Below, piece by piece: positions 8,471 through 18,675 of a DNA stretch of 34,030 nt. The position numbers and the translations under genes were made by a program. The notes beneath the pieces were generated by a model. The model was given only the letters and a program-made list of their open reading frames with translations. It was not told the origin of the DNA and did no database searches. Where the stretch lies: positions 1-34,030 of the forward strand of contig NZ_JAHCDD010000066.1 in the NCBI RefSeq assembly GCF_018413525.1. Reading direction: 5' to 3'. The DNA is from Acidovorax sp. CCYZU-2555 (GTDB taxonomy: Bacteria; Pseudomonadota; Gammaproteobacteria; Burkholderiales; Burkholderiaceae_C). Each line of letters begins with the position of its first letter. Positions within the stretch are counted from its first letter, which is position 1.

Positions 8471-9886
8471 TCACACAAACCAGATCCAGGTCATGAGCAC
8501 GAACAGCGGCAGCAGGATGCCGCACGACCACAGCATGTAGCCGAAGAAGCTGGGCATCTTCACGCCGCGGTCCTCGGCGATGGCCTTGACCATCAGGTTG
8601 GGCGCATTGCCTATGTAAGTGTTCGCACCCATGAACACCGCGCCCGCCGAAATCGCCGCCAGCGTGGGCGCGAGCGTGGTCATCAGCAACTGCGCGTCGC
8701 CGCCCGCGGTGTTGAAGAACACCAGGTAGGTCGGCGCATTGTCGAGGAACGACGACAGCGCGCCCGCGGCCCAGAAATACATCGCCGGATCGGGCGAGCC
8801 GTCGGGCCGCGTGACCGCGCGCACGATGGCGCCGAACGGGCCGTCGGTGCCGGCCTTGAGCATGGCGATCACGGGAATGATGGTCAGGAAGATGCCGGCG
8901 AACAGCTTGGCGACTTCGGCCATGGGCGCCCAGCCGAACTGGTTGCGCAAATGCACGTCGGTGGGCGTGATGCGCAGCGAGGCCCAGACCACGGCCAGCA
9001 GGCCCAGATCGCGCACCAGGCCCGGCAGGCCCACGGCCGTGCCGGCGACATCGAACGCCACGCCCGACTTCCAGAATCCGCTGAGCAGCACCAGCGCGAC
9101 GATCACGCCCAGCAGCGCGAAGTTCGCCTTGCCGTCGAAACCGAAACGTTCGCTGCTGTCGCCCGCGGCGGCCACGGGCAAGGTGCATTCGCCGGGGCGG
9201 CGCATGTACCAGCTGTCGAGCGCGAAGAACAGCGCCAGCAGCGCGCCCACCAGGAACAGCGCCTGCGGGAAAAGATGCTGCAGCGGCCAGAAGAAATCGA
9301 CGCCCTTGAGAAAGCCCAGGAACAGCGGCGGATCGCCCAGCGGCGTGAGCGCGCCCCCTGCGTTGGAGACGATGAAGATGAAGAACACCACGATATGGGC
9401 CGTGTGCTGGCGGCCCGCGTTGGCGCGAATCAGCGGGCGTATCAGCAGCATGGACGCGCCTGTCGTGCCCATGAAGCTGGCCAGCACCGCGCCCGTGGCC
9501 AGGATGCCCACATTGAGCGCGGGCGTGCCGCGCAGGTTACCGCGAATGTAGATGCCGCCCGCGACCGTGAACAGCGCCAGCAGCAGGATCACGAAAGGCA
9601 GGTATTCGGCCAGCAGCGCGTGCACCAGGCTGGACCCCGCGGCGCCCACGCCAAACAGCGCTGCGAACGGCAGCAAAAAGGCCAGTGCCCAGCCCGCGGT
9701 GAGCTTGCCGAAATGGTGGTGCCAGAAAAACGGCGCGATCAGCGGCATCAGCGCGATCGACAGCAGCAGCCCGGCGAAGGGAATGCCCCACCAACCCGAC
9801 AGCGCGCCGCCGTCGATGTCGGCCGCCAGCGCCCAGCCCGGCAGGGCCGCCAATGCAGCCAGGGCCGCAGCACGCACGAGTTTCAT
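8471..9886 (-). CDS. Ion-transporter superfamily antiporter (NhaD/CitMHS-like), probable Na+/H+ antiporter
   Basis: A 471-residue polytopic protein of the ion transporter (IT) superfamily, to which NhaD, ArsB and CitMHS belong. The start at 9886 gives a signal-like first segment (MKLVRAAALAALAALPGWALAA) and is preceded by AGGA nine bases upstream; the longer form from 9925 would overlap the upstream pncB. Family features: MPLIAPFFWHHHFGK near residue 45, FMGTTGASMLLIRPLIRAN, and the repeated reentrant motif SNAGGALTPLGDPPLFLGFLKG, with a matching late motif LDNAPTYLVFFNTA and GANTYIGNAPNLMVKAIAE. These paired motifs are the inverted-repeat substrate hairpins of the superfamily. Proton-coupled sodium export is the usual annotation of this subgroup; the cargo itself is inferred. 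Confidence 0.82.
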   Translation of the reverse strand: MKLVRAAALAALAALPGWALAADIDGGALSGWWGIPFAGLLLSIALMPLIAPFFWHHHFGKLTAGWALAFLLPFAALFGVGAAGSSLVHALLAEYLPFVILLLALFTVAGGIYIRGNLRGTPALNVGILATGAVLASFMGTTGASMLLIRPLIRANAGRQHTAHIVVFFIFIVSNAGGALTPLGDPPLFLGFLKGVDFFWPLQHLFPQALFLVGALLALFFALDSWYMRRPGECTLPVAAAGDSSERFGFDGKANFALLGVIVALVLLSGFWKSGVAFDVAGTAVGLPGLVRDLGLLAVVWASLRITPTDVHLRNQFGWAPMAEVAKLFAGIFLTIIPVIAMLKAGTDGPFGAIVRAVTRPDGSPDPAMYFWAAGALSSFLDNAPTYLVFFNTAGGDAQLLMTTLAPTLAAISAGAVFMGANTYIGNAPNLMVKAIAEDRGVKMPSFFGYMLWSCGILLPLFVLMTWIWFV

Positions 9887-9902
9887 GGGGAAAATTCCTG
9901 GT

Positions 9903-11111
9903 TCAGATCGAAGGAGCGATTTCAAACACCTGGCGCAGGTAGGCCAGGTACTTCTCGTCGTCGCACATGCTCTTGCCCGGCGAATCCGACAGCTTGGCCA
10001 CGGGCTGGCCCGCGCAGCGCGTCATCTTGATCACCACCTGCAAAGGCTCGTAGCCCAGGTCGTTGGTCAGATTGGTGCCAATGCCGAAGGCCAGCAGGCA
10101 GCGCCCGCGAAAGCGCTCGAACAGCGCGATGGTGCGCGGAATGGTCAGCGCGTCGCTGAAGATCAGCGTCTTGGTCAGCGGATCGACGCGGTTGATGCGG
10201 TAGTGTTCGAGCAGGCGCTCGCCCCAGGTGAACGGGTCGCCGCTGTCGTGGCGCGCGCCGTCGAACAGCTTGCAGAAATACAGGTCGAAGTCGCGCAGGA
10301 AAGCGCTCATGCCGTAGACGTCCGACAGCGCAATGCCCAGATCGCCGCGGTACTCGCGCGCCCAGGACTCGAAACCGAACACCTGGCTGTCGCGCAGCCG
10401 CGGGCCCAGCGCCTGGCAGGCCTGCAGGTATTCATGCGCCATGGTGCCCAGCGGCGTCACGCCCAGCTTCATCGCGTAGAGCACATTGCTGGTGCCCGCG
10501 AACTGGCCTTCGAGGCGGCTGGAGCCCGCGCTGCGCTCGCCCGTGCCCAGGCGCGCGCACAGCACGCGCAGCACTTCCTCGTGCCAGGCCCGGCTGAAAC
10601 GCCGGCGTGTGCCGTAGTCGGCGATCTTCAGCGGCTCCAGGCCCGGGGCCTGCAGCTGCAACACCTTCTCTTCGAGGCGGCGCCGGCCTTCGGGGAAGTC
10701 GGGCACTTTCTGCGTATTGCGGAAGTACACCTCGTTGACGATGGCCAGCACCGGAATCTCGAACAGGATGGTGTGCAGCCAGGGTCCGCGAATCGTGATG
10801 TCGATTTCGCCATTGGGCAGGCCGGTCACTTCAATGTATTTTTCATTGAGGCGGAACAGACCCAGGAAGTCGATGAAGTCGCTCTTGATGAAGCGCAGGC
10901 CGCTGAGATAGGCGAGTTCGGCGTCGCGAAACTGCAGATCGCAAAGGCAGCGAATCTCTTCGCGAATCTCGTTCACATAGGGCGCCAGCTGCACGCCCGG
11001 GTTGCGGCACTTGAAACGGTATTCGACCTGCGCACTCGGAAACTGGTGCAGCACGACCTGCATCATGGTGAACTTGTACAGGTCGGTGTCGAGCAAACTG
11101 GTGATGATCAT
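9903..11111 (-). CDS. pncB: Nicotinate phosphoribosyltransferase
   Basis: A 402-residue enzyme of NAD salvage (Preiss-Handler pathway): nicotinate plus PRPP and ATP gives nicotinate mononucleotide in the cytoplasm. Signatures include [14 protein letters not shown] at the N terminus, YRFKCRN, the [12 protein letters not shown] block and [22 protein letters not shown]. The last contains H226, matching the histidine autophosphorylated in the E. coli and yeast enzymes. [17 protein letters not shown] and [10 protein letters not shown] are the PRPP and phosphate-binding loops. Length is normal. The ATG at 11111 was preferred to a TTG two codons upstream. The 83-base upstream gap has no strong promoter that I can see. 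The downstream antiporter starts 16 bases after its stop. Confidence 0.95.
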   Translation of the reverse strand: MIITSLLDTDLYKFTMMQVVLHQFPSAQVEYRFKCRNPGVQLAPYVNEIREEIRCLCDLQFRDAELAYLSGLRFIKSDFIDFLGLFRLNEKYIEVTGLPNGEIDITIRGPWLHTILFEIPVLAIVNEVYFRNTQKVPDFPEGRRRLEEKVLQLQAPGLEPLKIADYGTRRRFSRAWHEEVLRVLCARLGTGERSAGSSRLEGQFAGTSNVLYAMKLGVTPLGTMAHEYLQACQALGPRLRDSQVFGFESWAREYRGDLGIALSDVYGMSAFLRDFDLYFCKLFDGARHDSGDPFTWGERLLEHYRINRVDPLTKTLIFSDALTIPRTIALFERFRGRCLLAFGIGTNLTNDLGYEPLQVVIKMTRCAGQPVAKLSDSPGKSMCDDEKYLAYLRQVFEIAPSI

Positions 11112-11194
11112 GGGCAAGACAGGGGACGGGGCCCAGGCTGGCAGTGGCAGGCAGCCGACAGTGTAGGCGATCCCTCCCCAGCTTGGTGCGGGCT

Positions 11195-11650
11195 TCAGGC
11201 CACGACCAAGGCCTCGAGCACTTCGCGCAGCCGCACGGGCAAGGCGCAGGGCCGGCGTGTCACACGGTCCACATAGACATGGATGAAGTGCCCGGCCGCG
11301 GCGCTCAGCGCTTCGCCCTGGGCGAACAGCCCCACCTCATAGCGCACGCTGGAGCTGCCCACGCGCGCCACGCGAATGCCGGCCTCGACGGTCTGCGGAA
11401 ACGCCAGCGGCGCAAAGTAATTGCACTGGGTCTCTATCACCAGGCCTATGGTCTCGCCATGGTCGATGTCGAGCGCGCCCTGCTCTATCAGGTGCGAGTT
11501 CACGGCGGTGTCGAACCAGCTGTAATAGACGACGTTGTTCACATGGCCGTAGACGTCGTTGTCGCCCCAGCGCGTGGTGATGGTCTTGAAGGTCCTGTAC
11601 GCGCCGCGCTCCTGCGGCTGAGGGCGTGCGGCGGCGGAGTGGCTGTCCAT
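11195..11650 (-). CDS. Acyl-CoA thioesterase, 4HBT hot-dog family
   Basis: A 151-residue hot-dog-fold thioesterase of the YbgC/FadM/4HBT type, hydrolysing acyl-CoA to free acid and CoA. The active-site helix block is [21 protein letters not shown] at residues 28 onward; D30 or D32 corresponds to the catalytic acid of 4-hydroxybenzoyl-CoA thioesterase, followed by the GHVNN motif. The rest ([34 protein letters not shown]) follows the family beta strands. ATG at 11650. It lies on the same strand just after the MHS permease and acyl-CoA cluster and may help recycle CoA there, although 86 bases separate it from the permease. The acyl specificity cannot be read from sequence. Confidence 0.87.
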   Translation of the reverse strand: MDSHSAAARPQPQERGAYRTFKTITTRWGDNDVYGHVNNVVYYSWFDTAVNSHLIEQGALDIDHGETIGLVIETQCNYFAPLAFPQTVEAGIRVARVGSSSVRYEVGLFAQGEALSAAAGHFIHVYVDRVTRRPCALPVRLREVLEALVVA

Positions 11651-11736
11651 TGATTACCCATTCATCAAGCAAAGCGGGGGACTAGCTTAATTCAGCCGGC
11701 CCCCGGCAGCGCCGCATGAATGTCATGCGCGAGACA

Positions 11737-13044
11737 TCAGTAGGTGATCGCCTTGCACTGGCTGCGGCGTATCGACAGGATGCCGACCAGGCCCACGATC
11801 GCCGCGGCGATCACGAAGAACGCTGGCGACTGCTTGTTTTCGGTGAGCTGCACCAGCTTCACGGCGATGAACGGCGCCGTGCCGCCGGCGATGATCACGC
11901 CGAAGTTCCAGCCCGAGGCCACACCCGTGTAGCGGTACTGGGGCTCGAACAGCACGGGCAGTATCGTATAGGCGCTGACCTGGGTCGCGACCGTGTTGAG
12001 CATCAGCACGATGTAGGCGATCGCGGCGATCGACAGGCTCTTGTCCATCATCGCCATCGCGGGATAGGTCAGCACGATGTAGCCGATCAGGCCCACGAGC
12101 ATCAGCCGGCGCAGGCCTATGCGGTCGCCGATATAGCCGCCCAGCGGCATCAGCAGCGCGGAAATGCCGATGGCCAGCGTCGCCACCCAATAGACGCTGC
12201 CCGCGGGATAGCCGAGCTGCTTGACCAGATGGATGCTCATGTAGGTCAGGCCGATGTAGGCCGTGCCATTGGTCGCGGCGCTGATCGCCGTCGACTGCAG
12301 CAAGGCCTTGCCCTGGAAGCGGAACAGCGCGCCGATGGGCGAGCTTTCCTTCTTTTCGGGCTTGGCTTCATAGGTTTCCTTGACGCGGGTGCGCGCCCAG
12401 ATGCACAGCAGCGTCAGCGGCAGGGCCAGCAGGAAAGGAATGCGCCAGCCCCAGCTGGTCATCTGCTCGGGCGTGGTCAAGGCCGTCACCGCGCCCGCCA
12501 CGGCCGCGGCCAGCGCGAAGCCTCCGGTCGAGCCCATGGGCGTGAACGCGCCGAACGTCGCTCTCAGGTGGCGTGGCGATGATTCGGAAATGAAGGTCGC
12601 CGAGCCGCCGACTTCACCGCCGGCCGAGAAGCCCTGCAGCAGCCGCACCAGCACCAGCAGGGCCGTGGCGTAGTAGCCGGCCTGCTCGAACGTGGGCAGA
12701 AAACCCATCAAGGTGCTGCCCACGCCCATGCAGACCAGCGTGCCCAGCAGCGCGGTCTTGCGCCCGTACTTGTCGCCGATGTGGCCGAACACGATGCCGC
12801 CCAGCGGCCGCACCACATAGGCCGTGCCGAACACCGCGAGCGCGGCCAGCAGCGAGACCGTGGGGTCGCCGCTGGGAAAGAACAGCGGCGCGATGATCAC
12901 CGCCATGTAGCCGTAGAGGCTGAAGTCGTAGTACTCGATCAGCGTGCCCACGAAGCCCGACACTGCGGCGCGCTTCGAATCGGCGTGCGCGCCGGCCACG
13001 GGCTGCGCGCTGTCGCCGGCCCCCAGAATGCTTGCGTTTGTCAT
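11737..13044 (-). CDS. MHS-family (metabolite:H+ symporter) MFS permease
   Basis: A 435-residue MFS permease of the metabolite:H+ symporter group (ProP, ShiA, KgtP, CitH relatives). Group signatures: GFVGTLIEYYDFSLYGYMAVIIAPLFF at the first helix, FGHIGDKYGRKTALL in loop 2-3, RLLQGFSAGGEVGGSATFISE in helix 4-5, and GWRIPFLLALPL. Members import organic acids, betaines or aromatic acids with protons. The ATG at 13044 was chosen over upstream in-frame starts because conserved sequence begins soon after it and GGACGAGAC precedes it. It follows the second crotonase gene by 105 bases on the same strand, so it is a good candidate importer for the acid degraded by the acyl-CoA cluster. The cargo is inferred from context only. 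Confidence 0.85.
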   Translation of the reverse strand: MTNASILGAGDSAQPVAGAHADSKRAAVSGFVGTLIEYYDFSLYGYMAVIIAPLFFPSGDPTVSLLAALAVFGTAYVVRPLGGIVFGHIGDKYGRKTALLGTLVCMGVGSTLMGFLPTFEQAGYYATALLVLVRLLQGFSAGGEVGGSATFISESSPRHLRATFGAFTPMGSTGGFALAAAVAGAVTALTTPEQMTSWGWRIPFLLALPLTLLCIWARTRVKETYEAKPEKKESSPIGALFRFQGKALLQSTAISAATNGTAYIGLTYMSIHLVKQLGYPAGSVYWVATLAIGISALLMPLGGYIGDRIGLRRLMLVGLIGYIVLTYPAMAMMDKSLSIAAIAYIVLMLNTVATQVSAYTILPVLFEPQYRYTGVASGWNFGVIIAGGTAPFIAVKLVQLTENKQSPAFFVIAAAIVGLVGILSIRRSQCKAITY

Positions 13045-13149
13045 GTCTCGTCCATTTCTCGTTTGGTTGTCCTGGTGGAAGGTCTGATCGCCATCCATCC
13101 CCGTTCGTTGATTTCGAAGACGCTTCGCCTGCGGAAGCACGGATCCCTT

Positions 13150-13947
13150 TCATTCGCCGGTGAATTGCGGCGGGCGTTTTTGCGTGAAGGCCTGCGCGGC
13201 TTCCTGGAAGTCCCGGGTCATCAGGCCCAGCACCTGCGCATGGTTTTCGAGTTCGATCGCCGCCTGCAGGCTCGCGGCGTCGAGGTTTTGCCACATCACG
13301 CGCTTGGTGTGCGCCGTGGCATAGGTCGCGTTAGCGGTGATCTGCCGCGCGCAGGCCAGCGCGCGTTCGAGCAGGCCGTCGGCCGGCACGACTTCGGCCA
13401 CCAGGCCCAGGCGTTCGGCTTCGTCGGCATTCACCGGCCGGCCGCTGAGCATGATTTCAAACGCGCGGCCCGCGCCGATGAGGCGCGGCAGGTGGTAGCT
13501 GATGCCGCATTCGCCGGCCGTGAGGCCGATCTTCACCGCGCCCACATGGAACGCGGCCTGGGGCGCGGCAAAGCGGATGTCGGCGGCCAGCGCCAGCCCC
13601 ATGCCCGCGCCCACGGCCACGCCGTTGACGGCGGCGATCACCGCCGCATCGGTGTCGCGCAGGCGCTGCACCAGTCCGGCGAACGCATGCTGCAGCGCCA
13701 TCGCTGCGCGCACCGAGCTGTCGAAGCCGGCGTCGGCATTGAGCACCGACTTGAGATCGAGTCCGGCGCAAAAGCCCGCGCCTTGGCCGGTGACGATCAG
13801 CACGCGCAGGCTGCGATCGGCCAGCAGTTGGTCGAGCTGCGCATGCACGGTCTGCATCGCGGCCAGGCTCAGCGCATTGCGGCGCGCGGGCTGCTCCAGG
13901 CGCAGCAGCGCGATGCCGGGTTCAAGCGTTTGGGTGGAGGAAGTCAT
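13150..13947 (-). CDS. Enoyl-CoA hydratase/isomerase family protein (paralogue 2)
   Basis: A 265-residue crotonase-fold protein. The oxyanion-hole segments are visible as GAGFCAGLDLKSV (about 56-68) and AAVNGVAVGAGMGLALAADIRFA (about 105-127). The two catalytic glutamates of classical enoyl-CoA hydratase are absent: the first position is G117 (GAGMGL) and the second is A137 (FHVGAVKIG). Instead E145 lies in TAGECGISYHLPRLIG, where isomerase-like and dehalogenase-like crotonases carry an acidic residue. So hydratase activity should not be assumed; isomerase, hydrolase or lyase roles are possible. ATG at 13947, with GGAGG-like bases nearby. It follows the ligase gene by 13 bases in the same operon. 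Confidence 0.88.
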   Translation of the reverse strand: MTSSTQTLEPGIALLRLEQPARRNALSLAAMQTVHAQLDQLLADRSLRVLIVTGQGAGFCAGLDLKSVLNADAGFDSSVRAAMALQHAFAGLVQRLRDTDAAVIAAVNGVAVGAGMGLALAADIRFAAPQAAFHVGAVKIGLTAGECGISYHLPRLIGAGRAFEIMLSGRPVNADEAERLGLVAEVVPADGLLERALACARQITANATYATAHTKRVMWQNLDAASLQAAIELENHAQVLGLMTRDFQEAAQAFTQKRPPQFTGE

Positions 13948-13960
13948 TGCCTGGCCCTCA

Positions 13961-15577
13961 TCACGCGGTGGAGGTGGCGGCGGACGTGGCGGCGGCCGTG
14001 GCCGTCGCCAGCGCTTCGCGCAGAACGCGCTTGAGCAGCTTGCCGTTGGCATTGCGCGGCAGCGGATCTGCGCGCAGCGTGAAGCTTTCGGGCACCTTGT
14101 AGTCGGACAGGCGCTGGGCGCAGAAACTGCGCAGCGCCGCGGCATCGAGCACCTTGCCCGGGCGCGGCGTGACGAACACATGCACGCGCTCGCCCAGCAC
14201 CGGACAGGGCTTGGCGACGACAGCGGCTTCAAGCACGTCGGGGTGCTCGCACAGCGCGTTCTCCACTTCCACGCTGAAGATCTTGTAGCCGCCGCGGTTG
14301 AGCATGTCCTTGCGCCGGTCGAGCACGTAGACAAAGCCTTGCGCGTCCACGCGCCCCACATCGCCGCTGCGCCAGTAGCCGTCGATGAAGTTCTCGCGCG
14401 TCGCCTGCGGGTTCTGCCAGTAGCCCTTCGCGACCATGGGGCCCTTGAGCCACAGCTCGCCGATCTCGCCCACGGGCACCTGCCGGCCATCGTCGTCCAT
14501 CACCGCGATGTCGGCGCAGGGCAGCGCCGGGCCCACGCTGTCGAGGTGGGCGCGCGTCAGCTGCGCGGGCATCACGGCCACGGGCGAGGTGGTCTCGGTC
14601 GCGCCGTAGCAGTTCGAAAGCCGCAGGCCCGGCAGCCACTGCGCGAGCCGGTCTATGGTTTCGGGCGGCATGGGCGCGCCGCCATAGCCGCCCACGGTCC
14701 AGGCCGACAGGTCGTGGCGCTCGAAGTCGGGCTGCAGCAGGCACAGCTGGTACATCGCGGGCACCATGATGGTGTAGCTGATGCGCTCGCGCGCGGCCAG
14801 CGGCAGGAACTCGGCGGCCTTGAAATGCGGCACGACGATCAGCGTGCCGCCCAGGCCCAGCGTTACGGCCATCAGCGCCGCCAGGCCCGTGATGTGGCTC
14901 AGCGGCACGACCAGGCAGCAGCGCACGCTGTCGTCCAGGCCCAGCGACTGCGCGTAGTGCAGGATGGTGTGCACCAGGCCCAGATGCGTGAGCATCGCGC
15001 CCTTGGGAAAACCGGTGGTGCCCGAGGTGTAGACCAGCATCGCCAGGTCTTCCTCGTCGACCGCGACCGGCTGTTCGAGCCGCGCATGCCGCAGCAGCGC
15101 ATCGAAGCGGCAGGCGGCGTCGCTGTCACCGACGACCACGCGCAGGCGCAGATCGGGCACTTCGCCCGCGGGCGGCGCCAGCGTCTGCAATGCGGCGTCG
15201 ACGAACAAGGCGCTGGCGCCCGAATTGCGCAGGATATAGGTGAGCCCCGGCGTCTGCTCGCGCGTGCTCAGCGGCAGCACCACCGCGCCTATCGCCAAGA
15301 TGGCGTAGCTCGCGACCACGAACTCGGATCCGTTGCCCAGCAGCAGCGCCACGCGGTCGCCCTGGCCCACACCCTGGGCGCGCAGGCCCGCGGCCACGCG
15401 CATCACCTGGTCGTCGAGCTGCGCCCAACTGAGCCGCTGCGCGCCGCAGACCAGGGCCTCGGCCGCGGGCTTGCGCCGCGCGACCGCACTCCACAGCGCC
15501 ATCAGATCGCGCGGCCTGTGCTGGAAGCAGCGCATCGTGCGCTGGTCGTAATGGGTCTCGAGGTGGGTGTCGTACAT
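13961..15577 (-). CDS. AMP-dependent acyl-CoA synthetase (acid:CoA ligase)
   Basis: A 538-residue adenylate-forming enzyme (ANL superfamily) that activates a carboxylic acid to its CoA thioester through an acyl-AMP. Motifs: the P-loop TSGTTGFPKG at residues 184-193, the YGATETTSP motif, GYWRSGDVGRVD, DRRKDMLNRGGYKIFSVEVE in the hinge, and the catalytic lysine K513 in NANGKLLKR. The C-terminal tail is low-complexity (ATATAAATSAATSTA) and unlikely to matter for catalysis. The start at 15577 lies three bases after the stop of the upstream flavoprotein, and the next crotonase begins 13 bases after its stop, so it is inside an operon. It probably starts the degradation of the acid handled by this cluster; chain type is not evident. 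Confidence 0.9.
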   Translation of the reverse strand: MYDTHLETHYDQRTMRCFQHRPRDLMALWSAVARRKPAAEALVCGAQRLSWAQLDDQVMRVAAGLRAQGVGQGDRVALLLGNGSEFVVASYAILAIGAVVLPLSTREQTPGLTYILRNSGASALFVDAALQTLAPPAGEVPDLRLRVVVGDSDAACRFDALLRHARLEQPVAVDEEDLAMLVYTSGTTGFPKGAMLTHLGLVHTILHYAQSLGLDDSVRCCLVVPLSHITGLAALMAVTLGLGGTLIVVPHFKAAEFLPLAARERISYTIMVPAMYQLCLLQPDFERHDLSAWTVGGYGGAPMPPETIDRLAQWLPGLRLSNCYGATETTSPVAVMPAQLTRAHLDSVGPALPCADIAVMDDDGRQVPVGEIGELWLKGPMVAKGYWQNPQATRENFIDGYWRSGDVGRVDAQGFVYVLDRRKDMLNRGGYKIFSVEVENALCEHPDVLEAAVVAKPCPVLGERVHVFVTPRPGKVLDAAALRSFCAQRLSDYKVPESFTLRADPLPRNANGKLLKRVLREALATATAAATSAATSTA

Positions 15578-15580
15578 GGC

Positions 15581-16597
<1,017 letters not shown>

Positions 16598-16607
16598 TCA
16601 AGAAGGC

Positions 16608-17405
16608 CTAGCGGCCCTGAAACTGCGCCGTGCGCTTTTGCACGAACGCGCCCGTGCCGTCGCGAAAATCAGCCGTGGCGGTGCAGGCCACGAACTGCGC
16701 GGCTTCGGCGTCCAGGTGTTCATCGAGGCCGTGGTGCAGCGCGCTGCGCAGCAGCTTCTTCATCGCGCCCAGTGCCCGCGTGGGCCCCTGGGCCAGACGC
16801 TGCACCAGGGCCTGTGCTTCGGCTTCGAGGCTTTGCGCCGCAACGACGCGGTTGACCAGGCCCAGCTGCAGCGCCTGCGCGGCGTCTACCGTGTCGGCCA
16901 GCAGCGCCAGCTCCATCGCCTTGCGCAGTCCCAGCACGCGCGGCAAGTTCCAGGAAGTCGAGCAGTCGCAACTCGCACCTATCAGCGGATAGGCCACGCC
17001 AAAGCGCGTGCCTTCGGCGGCCAGCGCCAGGTCGCAGGCCAGCATCAGGCCCAGGCCGCCGCCCGCGACCGCGCCCTGCACGGCGCAGACCACGGGCGCG
17101 TCCATGCCGGTCAGCAGCCGTATGCCGCCATGCATGCCGGCGATCAGCTGCTGCGCGGCCTGGGCCGGATCGGCCTGCATGGCGCCAATGTCGCCGCCCG
17201 CCATGAACGCCCGGCCTTCGGCGCTGAGCAGCACGGCGCGCACTTCGCTGTCGGCCGCGACCTGCGTGCAAGCCGCGAGAAACGCGCCCGCCATTTCGCG
17301 ATCGATGGCGTTGAGCGCCTTGGGGCGATTGAAGCGGATATGCGCGACCGCGCCTTCGCGCCAGTGCAGCACGCTGCCCGCAGATGCTTTTTCGGGATAT
17401 GCCAT
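16608..17405 (-). CDS. Enoyl-CoA hydratase/isomerase family protein (paralogue 1)
   Basis: A 265-residue crotonase-fold protein that starts nine bases after the acyl-CoA dehydrogenase gene. Oxyanion-hole segments are RAFMAGGDIGAMQ (about 65-77) and CAVQGAVAGGGLGLMLACDLALA (about 107-129). Both hydratase glutamates are missing: G119 replaces the first and Y139 (FGVAYPLIG) the second. D147 in ASCDCSTSWNLPRVLG lies where the PDGG aspartate of isomerase-type and dehalogenase-type crotonases sits, so an isomerase or hydrolase reaction is more likely than simple hydration. The end FVQKRTAQFQGR is the usual family tail. ATG at 17405. It is clearly inside the acyl-CoA operon. Confidence 0.88.
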   Translation of the reverse strand: MAYPEKASAGSVLHWREGAVAHIRFNRPKALNAIDREMAGAFLAACTQVAADSEVRAVLLSAEGRAFMAGGDIGAMQADPAQAAQQLIAGMHGGIRLLTGMDAPVVCAVQGAVAGGGLGLMLACDLALAAEGTRFGVAYPLIGASCDCSTSWNLPRVLGLRKAMELALLADTVDAAQALQLGLVNRVVAAQSLEAEAQALVQRLAQGPTRALGAMKKLLRSALHHGLDEHLDAEAAQFVACTATADFRDGTGAFVQKRTAQFQGR

Positions 17406-17414
17406 ATGCGTGCC

Positions 17415-18662
17415 TCAGGCCGTGGTGTAGTAAGGCGCGGTCGCGCCCAGGCTCTCGCGCGCGCGCGCCAGTTCGGCGCGTGCGATGGCGCGCAGATGCA
17501 CTTCGTCCGGGCCGTCGAAAAAGCGCATCGCCCGGCCCCAGGACCACAGGAACGACAGCGGCGTATCGGGCGTGATGCCCATGGCGCCGAACACCTGGAT
17601 CGCGCGGTCCACGACGCGCGTCTGCAGCTGCGCGGCCACGAGCTTGATCGCCGACACGTCGATGTGCGCGGCCTTGTTGCCGTAGGTGTCCATCTTCCAC
17701 GCGGCCTGCAGCACCAGCAGCCGCGCCTGGTCGATCTCCACGCGCGAGTACGCTATCCAGTCCTGCACGTTGGCGTAATCGCCCAGGTGCTTGCCGAACG
17801 CGCGGCGCGTGAGCGCGCGCTCGCACATCAGCTCCATCGCCAGCTCGCACTGGCCTATGGTGCGCATGCAGTGGTGCACCCGCCCCGGCCCCAGCCGCGC
17901 CTGGGCCAGAGCAAAGCCCGCGCCCTCCTCGCCCAGCAGATTGCGCAGCGGAACGCGCACGTTGTCGTAGACGATTTCGCAATGTCCGTCGGCCGCATGG
18001 TGGTGCATGATCGCCACATTGCGCGCGATGCGCAGGCCCGGCGTGTCCATGGGCACGATCACCATTGAATGGCGCTGGTGGCGCGCGGCGTCGGGCGACT
18101 CGTCGCTCACGCCCATCACGATCGCGAACTTGCAGTTCGGGTGCAGCGCGCCGCTCGTGAACCACTTGCGGCCGTTGATCACGTACTCGTCGCCTTCGCG
18201 CCGGATGGTGGTGCAGATGTTGGTCGCGTCCGACGAAGCCACGTCGGGCTCGGTCATCGAGAAGCACGAACGAATGCGACCGTCGAGCAGCGGATCGAGC
18301 CAGCGATCGCGTTGCTCTGGCGTGGCGAACAGGTGCAGCAGCTCCATGTTGCCGGTGTCGGGCGGATTGCAGTTGAACACTTCGGCCGCCCAGGGCACGC
18401 GGCCCATGATCTCGGCCAGCGGGCTGTACTGCATGTTGGTCAGGCGCGTTCCGGGCTCGTCGTCGCGCAGGCCGGGCAAAAAAATGTTCCACAGCCCGGC
18501 TTCGCGCGCCAGCTTCTTGAGCGGCTCGATGATCTCGGTGGGATAGACGCCGGTCGCGGCGATGCGGTCGAAATCGTGGTACTTCGGCACGACGTGGCGC
18601 TCCATGAACGCGCGCATCGTGGCCTGCATCTGCTGGGTCTCTTCGGGGTACTGGAAGTTCAA
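17415..18662 (-). CDS. Acyl-CoA dehydrogenase, ACAD10/11-like
   Basis: A 415-residue FAD-dependent acyl-CoA dehydrogenase. Family segments: the N-terminal helical domain, SCFSMTEPDVASSDATN and GRKWFTSGALHPNCKFAIVMG in the beta domain, then the C-terminal helices with RRAFGKHLGDYANVQDWIA and VFGAMGITPDTPLSFLW. The catalytic-base loop reads DGPDEVH (D383 where MCAD has Glu in YEGT), as in the ACAD10/11 group. I chose the TTG at 18662 because AGGAG lies six bases upstream and MNFQYPEE fits the family N terminus; a TTG at 18701 would overlap the preceding gene. The kinase gene ends 13 bases upstream. Human ACAD11 fuses the same two domains in the same order, so both likely act on one substrate. 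Confidence 0.9.
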   Translation of the reverse strand: MNFQYPEETQQMQATMRAFMERHVVPKYHDFDRIAATGVYPTEIIEPLKKLAREAGLWNIFLPGLRDDEPGTRLTNMQYSPLAEIMGRVPWAAEVFNCNPPDTGNMELLHLFATPEQRDRWLDPLLDGRIRSCFSMTEPDVASSDATNICTTIRREGDEYVINGRKWFTSGALHPNCKFAIVMGVSDESPDAARHQRHSMVIVPMDTPGLRIARNVAIMHHHAADGHCEIVYDNVRVPLRNLLGEEGAGFALAQARLGPGRVHHCMRTIGQCELAMELMCERALTRRAFGKHLGDYANVQDWIAYSRVEIDQARLLVLQAAWKMDTYGNKAAHIDVSAIKLVAAQLQTRVVDRAIQVFGAMGITPDTPLSFLWSWGRAMRFFDGPDEVHLRAIARAELARARESLGATAPYYTTA

Positions 18663-18675
18663 GCGGCTCTCCTGT